This document shows positions 1 to 5,923 of a DNA stretch of 10,767 nucleotides, in pieces. Both the position numbers and the translations under genes were made by a program. Origin of the DNA: CBDVBD01 sp965372135 (GTDB taxonomy: Bacteria; Electryoneota; RPQS01; CBDVBD01). The DNA lies in assembly GCA_965372135.1 (NCBI GenBank), contig CBDVBD010000113.1:1-10767 (forward strand), in the 5' to 3' direction. The stretch's first letter is position 1, and the number at the start of each line of letters is the position of its first letter. The notes under the pieces are model-generated. The model was not told the origin of the DNA. It saw nothing but the letters and a program-made list of their open reading frames with translations, and did no database searches.

Positions 1-2009
1 CCTGGCACGAGCTTCCCACCCCATCTGATCGCATAACATCCCATGAAATCTTTCGGCGGCAAGGAGGAGTGGAAATACTCATTTCTTTAACCTATGATCC
101 ACAATTGAAACGTTCTGCAGACATGGGGCAAACCTGGGCACCTGCATCCACACAAATGCCGGATCTTCAGGGACATCGATTGATTCTTGATCGTTACAAC
201 CGTCTATGGGCGTTCTCTGAGGATTGTGTGTATTTCAGCGATGACTACGGTTTTGTGTGGGATTCGGTATCGGTAGCACCGGAAGTGACCCGGGTGCGGA
301 ATCTTTGGATATCACCGGAAGATTCTTCCAAGTTATGGTTAGCTGCGGATGAAGCCGGCGCTTATTTCAGCGCTGATCGCGGTCAGAGTTGGATTCAATC
401 CTTTTCATCTGGGGATGTCCATGACGTTGAGGGCAATCCACAGAATCACAATAGCGCTATCGTGGTGTTGTACGAAGACGAGATGTTCTGGAATCATGGA
501 GATGGAATTTGGGATCCTTTACCCTTTCCCGTTCCGGGTCGTTATGGTGATGTAGTGTTTTTAGACAGCGATTCTACCCAGTTGCTGGGTATTCGGGGTT
601 ATCAGAACCATAACACAACGGACATTATTTATCGCTCAGACAACGGTGGTTTATCATGGTCGTTGGACGCAGGTCCGTTGATCACTGCTGGAGCATGGAG
701 GATCCAAAAGTTGGATAGTGGATCCCAAAGAGTTGTGGTATTGCTAAATACTGGAGCTCTTTTGGGCGATGCTTTATGGGAACAGCATCAGCGACTATAT
801 GTTGGATCACAAGGTGGCAGCTATAGAATCTCGCAGCACCAACTTGCTCTAATCTGGGGCTGGGAACGAGGAGGGATTTATATAAGTCCGGACGGTGGAC
901 TCAGTTGGATATGTACGCCGTTCAATAGTGCCATAATGAATCGGGTTGAACATTCTGCCAGAACTGCCCATTACCTTATTGAGTACGATCTGGATTTATA
1001 TCTGCTTTCGTATCCATCATTAAATGTTGAGGAACTGGTCCCAGTGCCCGAAACCACGATATGGTTAGTTCCCTCCGAAGCTGATTCCTCCATACTGTAT
1101 TGCAAATCGTTCTCGGGAAATCTCTATATTAGTCGTGATGGAGGACATAGTGAATGGGAACAGATTGAAAATCCGGCTCATCCAGATTGGTGGTGCAGTT
1201 TGTGTACCTCTTCTACTCTACCAGGTTTTGCGCTGCTGTCAACTACTGATTTATCCTTTGGAACCTATCCACCACCCAGTGTTTGGAGAACGTATGACTA
1301 TGGAGAATCTTGGGAGTTAGTATTTCAAACAAACACTGGATTGTTATATAGAAGTTGGTCGGGAATTGATGTGCTAACAGAATATAACTTTTGGACTTGG
1401 ATTTCATCGAATAGTAATTATAAATATTTCTATTCCTTAGATGGTGGTGAAAGCTTCGATTCCGTTCAAACCGGTTCTCAAGGAGAAGGATATCTCTGTA
1501 CCTCATGGGCGGATTCTGTGATGGTAGTATCAGTTGACGAAACTATTGATAGTATCTATGTAACGCCGGATAATTTCCAAACCCTCCAGTTTCGTATGCG
1601 GTTTCCAGAAGGGTTTCAGACTCGCACATTTGACGGTAAGTTTTCTCAACTAATTAGTCACGATTATCCTTTTGGCGCTACCTATTATTATGGACCAAAT
1701 AACGCAATTCCCCATCACGATTCATCCCCTTCAGTTCCCCATGATATTTCCATGTCCATTTACCCCAATCCAACCAACTCATCCGCCTTTATTCAGTTGT
1801 CAGGGATTATAATCACCGATCCGATCCAAATCCGCATTTACGATATCCTGGGCAGACAAACCCGGTCATTTCAGGTTAGATTGCAGTCTGGTGAAACCAC
1901 AAGCGTTCCCTTACCCATCAACAACCTCGCATCCGGAACCTATTTCATAACGATTGCGGATGCGAACATGCATCAACCACTTGTGCAGAAAGTGGTTGTG
2001 TTGAAATGA
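1..2009 (+). CDS. Asp-box (BNR-like) repeat secreted protein with type IX sorting tail, 5'-partial
   Basis: The 3' part of a large exported beta-propeller-type protein. Eight Asp-box motifs (S-x-D-x-G-x-[ST]-W-like) are visible: SADMGQTW at nt 114, then SDDYGFVW, SADRGQSW, SDNGGLSW, SPDGGLSW, SRDGGHSEW, a TYDYGESW variant and SLDGGESF, spread to about nt 1460. The last ~88 residues (from about nt 1744) form a Por-type C-terminal sorting domain: IYPNPTNSS, then IRIYDILGRQ, then LASGTYFITI, then a basic VQKVVVLK end. A GTG at 69 can be called as the start, but the purine run at 61-68 touches it with no spacer. The frame is also open back to nt 3, and those codons read WHELPTPSD, typical sequence just after an Asp-box. 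I therefore infer that the gene begins upstream of the window. Asp-box folds occur in sialidases, Vps10-like and photosystem-assembly-like proteins; no catalytic residues can be assigned, so the substrate is unknown. It is probably exported across the outer membrane and surface-attached or released. A terminator follows. Confidence 0.85.
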   Translation, partial: WHELPTPSDRITSHEIFRRQGGVEILISLTYDPQLKRSADMGQTWAPASTQMPDLQGHRLILDRYNRLWAFSEDCVYFSDDYGFVWDSVSVAPEVTRVRNLWISPEDSSKLWLAADEAGAYFSADRGQSWIQSFSSGDVHDVEGNPQNHNSAIVVLYEDEMFWNHGDGIWDPLPFPVPGRYGDVVFLDSDSTQLLGIRGYQNHNTTDIIYRSDNGGLSWSLDAGPLITAGAWRIQKLDSGSQRVVVLLNTGALLGDALWEQHQRLYVGSQGGSYRISQHQLALIWGWERGGIYISPDGGLSWICTPFNSAIMNRVEHSARTAHYLIEYDLDLYLLSYPSLNVEELVPVPETTIWLVPSEADSSILYCKSFSGNLYISRDGGHSEWEQIENPAHPDWWCSLCTSSTLPGFALLSTTDLSFGTYPPPSVWRTYDYGESWELVFQTNTGLLYRSWSGIDVLTEYNFWTWISSNSNYKYFYSLDGGESFDSVQTGSQGEGYLCTSWADSVMVVSVDETIDSIYVTPDNFQTLQFRMRFPEGFQTRTFDGKFSQLISHDYPFGATYYYGPNNAIPHHDSSPSVPHDISMSIYPNPTNSSAFIQLSGIIITDPIQIRIYDILGRQTRSFQVRLQSGETTSVPLPINNLASGTYFITIADANMHQPLVQKVVVLK

Positions 2010-2042
2010 TGATTGTCTGATATGGTACGTGTGATGGGATAT

Positions 2043-2072
2043 AACCATGCAACGTGTTGCATGGTTTTTTTT
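2043..2072 (+). terminator. Rho-independent terminator after the Asp-box gene
   Basis: A perfect 10-bp stem (AACCATGCAA at 2043-2052 with TTGCATGGTT at 2057-2066) closes a CGTG tetraloop and runs into eight T residues (2065-2072). It lies 34 nt after the stop codon. Confidence 0.9.
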
Positions 2073-2248
2073 AGGTGATAACACTTATAGATATTATGGT
2101 TGGAAGGCGTACCTGGAAATGAATGTAGCGGTTTTGCTTTTTCTATAGTAATGCTTGGTGTTGGTGAGATCAACAATATAGTTTTTAGGGGAAGGATGTT
2201 AGACATTGCTTGGTGGTTTTTTCTTCGCAAGAAAGGATAAGAAAGTGC
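2073..2248. other. Intergenic stretch with no recognised feature
   Basis: The whole gap between the Asp-box gene and the M23 gene is 2010-2366. It holds the terminator (2043-2072), the promoter (2249-2277) and an ~88-nt leader. The 176 bases between terminator and promoter are AT-rich, with no convincing ORF, RNA gene or repeat. A minus-strand frame across 1973-2230 has no family-like sequence and no credible ribosome site. Confidence 0.5.
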
Positions 2249-2277
2249 TTGACATTTTTCAGTTTTTTTGTTAATTT
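2249..2277 (+). promoter_or_regulatory. Promoter for the M23 peptidase gene
   Basis: A perfect -35 hexamer TTGACA (2249-2254) is followed, after 17 bases, by TAATTT (2272-2277), part of TAATTTAG. This resembles the TAnnTTTG -7 element of Bacteroidetes more than TATAAT. Transcription would start near 2285, leaving an ~80-nt leader. Confidence 0.6.
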
Positions 2278-2366
2278 AGTAAAAATTTATTACGACATAA
2301 GTGGACAGTTTTACTTGTAACATCCGCTATAGATTCTGAGGCATAATTTAGAAGGATCACTAAGGA

Positions 2367-3275
2367 ATGCTTGCTAAGCGTTTTCGAATTCTCTACCTTC
2401 CCGAAGGTGAAACCACCATCCGTCAGTCCAATTGGGACCGGACCCGCCTCATCACCATTGCCAGCATATCGATGACGGTTGTTTTGGCGGTGATGGTTGG
2501 GTTGGGGGTGATGGCGGCGAAGATGACCGAGTCATTTGAACAGAGGTCACTCCGGCGGGAAAATAACCTCCTGATGAAGGAAGTTGCTGAGTTGCGGCAG
2601 GGGGTGGATGTGCTGAAAATGTCGATGGAATCCTTGGAAAAGACCGACGACATCCTGCGTATCATGGTGGATTTGCCGCCGTTGGACAAGGATGTGCGGG
2701 CGGTGGGTGTGGGTGGATCGATTCCTTATGATTTGTACCGACCTGACGATCCGGCGCAGGATATTATGCTGGATTTGGGAACGCTGGAGCGGGAAGTCAA
2801 ACTGCAGTATGAAAGCTTTAATCAAATTCGGGAACGGATACAGGATAACGAGGATTTGATTCTCCATACACCGTCGATTTGGCCGGTGGATGGTGGGAGA
2901 TTGACGGATTATTTCGGGAAGCGGCGGGATCCGTTTACCCGGAGAATTCGTCCCCATTATGGGATCGATATCGGCGCTAAACGCGGTACCCATGTGTATG
3001 CAACGGCTGATGGAGTGGTTAAAATCGCAAAGCGGAAGTACACGTTTGGGAAAGTGATTATCATCAATCACGGGTATGCTTTCGAAACGGTGTATGGGCA
3101 TATGCATTCCTATGCAGTGACACCGGGTCAGAAGGTGAAGCGGGGAGATTTGATCGGTACGGTAGGAAATACAGGAAGGTCCACCGGACCACATCTGCAT
3201 TACGAAATCCGCATCAATGGGACGGCAGTTAACCCGTTGGATTTCATGTTCGAAGGATATTCTTACAACCGGTAG
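2367..3275 (+). CDS. Membrane-anchored M23/LytM family metallopeptidase
   Basis: Predicted cell-wall endopeptidase that cleaves peptidoglycan cross-bridges or stem peptides in the periplasm. Residues 1-27 are a short cytoplasmic segment (RILYLPEGETTIRQ, a form I associate with FCB M23 proteins), 28-50 a transmembrane helix, and about 55-100 a likely coiled coil rich in Glu, Leu and Arg. After a linker, the LytM domain spans about 175-292. The zinc ligands are all present: HxxxD as H197 and D201, and HxH as H276 and H278 in GPHLHYE. H245 in YGHMH is the expected catalytic histidine, so the enzyme is probably active rather than an EnvC/NlpD-type activator. The ATG at 2367 has AAGGA at 2352-2356, ten bases upstream. 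302 residues is normal for a single-TM M23 protein. It has its own promoter and a terminator-like hairpin after it, so it looks monocistronic, apart from possible readthrough into the DUF523 gene. Confidence 0.92.
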   Translation: MLAKRFRILYLPEGETTIRQSNWDRTRLITIASISMTVVLAVMVGLGVMAAKMTESFEQRSLRRENNLLMKEVAELRQGVDVLKMSMESLEKTDDILRIMVDLPPLDKDVRAVGVGGSIPYDLYRPDDPAQDIMLDLGTLEREVKLQYESFNQIRERIQDNEDLILHTPSIWPVDGGRLTDYFGKRRDPFTRRIRPHYGIDIGAKRGTHVYATADGVVKIAKRKYTFGKVIIINHGYAFETVYGHMHSYAVTPGQKVKRGDLIGTVGNTGRSTGPHLHYEIRINGTAVNPLDFMFEGYSYNR

Positions 3276-3299
3276 CGCCTAAGCCACCACAAGGGATCT

Positions 3300-3332
3300 A
3301 ACCTCTGGGTGCATGACGCCTGGAGGTTTTTT
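3300..3332 (+). terminator. Terminator-like hairpin between the M23 and DUF523 genes
   Basis: AACCTCTGGGTG (3300-3311) pairs with CGCCTGGAGGTT (3317-3328), a 12-bp stem with three G-T wobbles and a CATGA loop, followed by six T residues (3327-3332). It lies 24 nt after the M23 stop and only ~30 nt before the start of the next gene. It may be partial and let transcription continue. Confidence 0.75.
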
Positions 3333-3362
3333 ATATCTACCTCTCATGGTTGGATGCTGAGA

Positions 3363-3797
3363 ATGGAATTAGTGTTTGTCAGTGCGTGTTTGATTGGGGT
3401 TAGATGCAGGTTCGATGGCGGGGATTGTTACCATCCGGATGTAGAAGACTGGCAGAAGGATCACGTGTTGCTGCCGGTGTGTCCCGAGCAATTGGGAGGG
3501 TTATCCACCCCTCGTCGGAGAGTGCACTTAGTGGGAGGCGATGGGTTTGATGTGTTAGCTGGGCGGGCACGAGTGTCCACCATTGACGGGAATGAGGATG
3601 TTAGCGAGCAGTTTGTGCGGGGGGCTCAGGAGGTGGCGAAGTTGGTGGAGCGTTATGAGATTAAACAAGCGCTGCTAAAGTCTAAGAGTCCATCGTGTGG
3701 GTGTAATCGTGTGGTAATTGAGGGAACGTTGCAATCCGGATCCGGCGTGACAGCGGCGCGATTAACACAAATAGGGGTAGAAGTTGTGGAGTTGTGA
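3363..3797 (+). CDS. DUF523 family protein
   Basis: A small cytosolic protein of the DUF523 (YbbK-like) family, whose biochemical role is not established to my knowledge. Family hallmarks are all visible: the N-terminal VSACLIGVRCRFDGG, PVCPEQLGGLSTPR, a GAQEVAKL helix, and LLKSKSPSCGCN followed by GSGVTAARL near the C terminus. The conserved cysteines (SAC, VRC, PVCPE, SCGC) suggest metal or thiol chemistry; that is inference. The open frame extends back to a GTG at 3309, but that codon lies inside the terminator hairpin and the extra residues are not family-like. An ATG at 3354 is also possible. I prefer the ATG at 3363 because family members start a few residues before the SAC motif. This gives 144 residues, close to the family norm. 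No strong ribosome site is visible. The YciO-like gene follows after a short gap, probably in the same transcript. Confidence 0.85.
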   Translation: MELVFVSACLIGVRCRFDGGDCYHPDVEDWQKDHVLLPVCPEQLGGLSTPRRRVHLVGGDGFDVLAGRARVSTIDGNEDVSEQFVRGAQEVAKLVERYEIKQALLKSKSPSCGCNRVVIEGTLQSGSGVTAARLTQIGVEVVEL

Positions 3798-3821
3798 GCA
3801 ATAATGGAAAAAGGCAACGAT

Positions 3822-3840
3822 AGGCGAGGAGATTCAAGTG
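3822..3840 (+). promoter_or_regulatory. Orphan ribosome site and GTG upstream of the YciO-like gene
   Basis: AGGCGAGGA (3822-3830) lies seven bases before a GTG (3838-3840), a good initiation arrangement. Translation from this GTG reads V-S-Y-Y and then meets TGA (3850-3852). The conserved N-terminal sequence of the next gene lies one base out of phase (+1) with it. It may be the true start with a one-base frameshift, or coincidence. Confidence 0.4.
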
Positions 3841-3880
3841 TCATACTACTGACCCGTCTCTACGAGCTATTCGAAAGGCG

Positions 3881-4438
3881 GTGGAGGTGCTGGAACGGGG
3901 AGGGGTAATTGTGTATCCTACCGACACAATTTACGGTTTAGGATGTGACCTGTTTAACAAGCGTGCTATCGAACAGATATACCGTATCAAGAAAAAATCC
4001 AAGTTTCATCCATTTAGTTTCGTGTGTGCCGATTTAAAGGATTTGAGCCGGTACGCCAGGGTCAGTACTCCGACGTATAAGATTATGCGGCGGCATCTTC
4101 CGGGACCATACACGTTTATCCTGGAAGCCACTCGGGAAGTGCCTCGGATGATGTTGACCAAGCGTCGCACGGTTGGAATCAGGATTCCTGATAACGTAGT
4201 GAGTCGTCTTTTGGTTGAGGAATTGGGGCGACCGATCATCTCTACCAGTGTACCGGTGGATCGTGTGGAGCTGCCGAATCATCCTGATTTTATCGAAGAG
4301 GCGTTAGGGAATCAGGTGGATTTGATCCTGGATGGTGGGGTGTTGGTGCAAAGCGTTTCCACCGTGATCGATATGACTGGAGAGTCTCCGGAAGTGATTC
4401 GGGAAGGCAGTGGTGATATCAGTTGGATAACTGAATAA
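3881..4438 (+). CDS. YciO/YrdC/Sua5-like protein, N terminus uncertain
   Basis: A member of the YrdC-fold family that includes TsaC/Sua5, which makes threonylcarbamoyl-AMP for the t6A modification of ANN-decoding tRNAs. The body looks closer to the YciO branch, whose function is less certain. Visible blocks, numbered from 3881: VYPTDTIYGLGCD (11-23), IYRIKKKSKFHPFSF (33-47), LPGPYTFILEA (73-83), TVGIRIPDN (97-105), PIISTSV (118-124), STVIDMTG (160-167) and IREGSGD (173-179). Length is 185 residues against about 200-210 for the family. The GTG at 3881 is the only canonical start in frame, but it starts inside the first helix. The frame is open upstream from 3824 and reads FKCHTTDPSLRAIRKA, which matches the N-terminal pattern I recall for YciO homologues. 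The real protein therefore probably starts near 3830-3840 through a frameshift, a sequence error or a non-standard start. No promoter separates it from DUF523. Confidence 0.8.
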   Translation: MEVLERGGVIVYPTDTIYGLGCDLFNKRAIEQIYRIKKKSKFHPFSFVCADLKDLSRYARVSTPTYKIMRRHLPGPYTFILEATREVPRMMLTKRRTVGIRIPDNVVSRLLVEELGRPIISTSVPVDRVELPNHPDFIEEALGNQVDLILDGGVLVQSVSTVIDMTGESPEVIREGSGDISWITE

Positions 4439-4491
4439 TTTTATTTGCTTGCCTATTATTGACTGTATTTGATGGGGGGGATGGCAGTATT

Positions 4492-5013
4492 ATGAAGCAT
4501 ACGTTCATCATCAACGTGATCTTGGTACTATTGGCAGCCGGCTGTGCTCATAACAAGCAGATCAAGACACCTCCTCCAGAATTGCCCGTGGTGGTGTTGG
4601 AACATGTTGACGGCAGGGAAGATTGGGGGCGGTTATTGTCCATGGAAGAGGATAGCCTGGCAATTCGAGGTATGGATGATATGCAGTCGGTAAGTGTCGA
4701 TCCTCGCGATATTGTAGCGGTTTATATTGTGGAACCGGAACCAGTGAATTATCCGTTGGCGATATTGGCGGGATTGGCAGTGATGGGGGGAACTTGGGGT
4801 GTGGTAGTGGCGGCTTATGATGGGGACACCTCGTCGGGATCAGTATTCCTAACCAGCTCGGTGGGTGTTTTGCCGGCGATATATGCAGCGGTGAGAGTGG
4901 CGGATTGGACCAGAGGGTTTCAGATTATTCCGTTGGACATTCGAGGACTAGATGGCAGGTTGGATATCAATCGCCTGCGTCAAGAGGTCACCAATTATAT
5001 GATGAGTTCATAA
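4492..5013 (+). CDS. Small lipoprotein of unrecognised family
   Basis: I do not recognise the family. Starting at the ATG at 4492, the protein opens MKHTFIINVILVLLAAGC, a lipoprotein signal with lipobox AAGC and Cys18 as the predicted lipidated residue. Residues ~30-85 hold a compact beta-rich pattern (VVVLEHVDG, WGRLLSMEEDSLAI, VSVDPRDIVAVYIVE), reminiscent of small barrel domains in FCB membrane proteins. Two Gly/Ala-rich hydrophobic segments follow (about residues 88-110 and 119-136), then a polar C terminus. A TTG at 4459 keeps the frame open, but its extra 11 residues would disrupt the signal peptide. A G-rich run at 4474-4480, eleven bases before the ATG, may serve as ribosome site. The protein is 173 residues and probably anchored in the outer or inner membrane facing the periplasm. 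It is the last gene before the etf promoter and could be cotranscribed with the two genes before it. Confidence 0.65.
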   Translation: MKHTFIINVILVLLAAGCAHNKQIKTPPPELPVVVLEHVDGREDWGRLLSMEEDSLAIRGMDDMQSVSVDPRDIVAVYIVEPEPVNYPLAILAGLAVMGGTWGVVVAAYDGDTSSGSVFLTSSVGVLPAIYAAVRVADWTRGFQIIPLDIRGLDGRLDINRLRQEVTNYMMSS

Positions 5014-5042
5014 TTGGGACGTTCTACTATACTATTGCAAAA

Positions 5043-5080
5043 TTCGCAAGGCTCCAAAAAAGCGCTTGCTTTTATGCGAA
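5043..5080. repeat. Inverted repeats around the etf -35 region
   Basis: TTCGCA (5043-5048) and TGCGAA (5075-5080) are exact inverse copies 26 bases apart. Inside them GCAAG (5046-5050) can pair with CTTGC (5065-5069), which overlaps the -35 element and is followed by TTTT. The set could be an operator for the etf promoter or a weak terminator for the upstream lipoprotein gene. Confidence 0.3.
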
Positions 5081-5094
5081 AAAGGTTTTAAATT
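5066..5094 (+). promoter_or_regulatory. Promoter for etfBA
   Basis: TTGCTT (5066-5071), 17 bases, then TAAATT (5089-5094), continuing as TAAATTTA. It has the same spacing and TAAnTT-type -10 as the promoter before the M23 gene. The predicted start near 5101 leaves an ~49-nt leader to the GTG of etfB. Confidence 0.5.
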
Positions 5095-5149
5095 TAAAGA
5101 TGATACATCTCGGTTTTAATTTGTTGGATTAACATCGATAGGAGGTTCG

Positions 5150-5896
5150 GTGAACGTTTTGGTGCTGATTAAGCAGGTCCCTGATACCGAAGCCAGTATT
5201 CGGATTTCTCCGGATAGTAAAAGTGTTCCGACCGGGGATTTAAACTTAGTGCTTAATCCCTACGATGAGTATGCCGTTGAGGAAGCTCTCAAGGTTAAGG
5301 AAAGTCTAGGTGGGGAAGTAACTGCGGTTTGTTTGGGGGGAAGCGATGCGGTTAAAGCGATACGTACTGCCATGGCGATGGGGGTGGATAAGGGTATTCA
5401 TTTGGAAGTGGAAAGTCCATGGGACGCCGGTGCCATTGCCAAAGCACTGGCTAATGTGGTCAAGGATCAGCCGTGCGATCTGCTGCTGTGCGGAAAACAG
5501 GCGGTGGATTACGACAATTCCCAAGTGGGACCGATGGTTGGGGAATATTTAGGTTGGCCAAGCGTGTCGGTGGTGACGAAATTAGAGGTCTCGGAAGACA
5601 AGGTAGTGGCGCATCGGCAGGTGGAAGGGGGGACGGAAATAGTGGAATCGCCGTTGCCGGTGGTGGTCACGGCTCAGAAGGGACTTAACGAACCGCGGTA
5701 TGCATCGCTAAAGGGCATTATGATGGCGAAGAAGAAGCCGTTGGACATGGTGGATCCCGGGGTACTGGAAGACCGGATTGAAGTTCTAAAATTGGAATAT
5801 CCACCGGAACGGAAAGGCGGTAAGATCATCGGTGAAGGTGTGGAAGCGGTGCCGGAGCTGATTCGGGTGCTGAAAGAGGAAGCAAAAATTCTGTAA
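5150..5896 (+). CDS. etfB: Electron transfer flavoprotein, beta subunit
   Basis: EtfB pairs with EtfA in a cytosolic FAD-containing heterodimer that takes electrons from acyl-CoA and other dehydrogenases and passes them to the quinone pool through ETF:quinone oxidoreductase. Family sequence runs end to end: MNVLVLIKQVPDTEASIRI at the N terminus, NPYDEYAVEEAL (36-47), the AMP-binding region CGKQAVDYDNSQVG (114-127), and the conserved block EGGTEIVESPLP to GLNEPRYASLKGIMMAKKK (159-196). At 248 residues it is of usual length. The start is GTG with AGGAGG (5140-5145) four bases before it. etfA follows after 27 bases in the usual etfB-etfA order, so the two are almost certainly cotranscribed from the promoter at 5066. 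No dehydrogenase or ETF-QO gene is next to them here, so the electron donor cannot be told. The sequence alone does not let me separate bifurcating from non-bifurcating types. Confidence 0.96.
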   Translation: MNVLVLIKQVPDTEASIRISPDSKSVPTGDLNLVLNPYDEYAVEEALKVKESLGGEVTAVCLGGSDAVKAIRTAMAMGVDKGIHLEVESPWDAGAIAKALANVVKDQPCDLLLCGKQAVDYDNSQVGPMVGEYLGWPSVSVVTKLEVSEDKVVAHRQVEGGTEIVESPLPVVVTAQKGLNEPRYASLKGIMMAKKKPLDMVDPGVLEDRIEVLKLEYPPERKGGKIIGEGVEAVPELIRVLKEEAKIL

Positions 5897-5923
5897 AGTA
5901 ATAATCCTGTTTGGAGAAGATAC

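Noticed and set aside
2547..3200. 217-residue minus-strand frame opposite the M23 gene
   Set aside because: It is the complement of a confidently identified gene, rich in His, Pro and Arg with no family-like motif, and has no promoter or ribosome site.
3309..3362. Extended GTG start for the DUF523 gene
   Set aside because: The codon lies inside the terminator hairpin, and the extra 18 residues precede the normal family N terminus.
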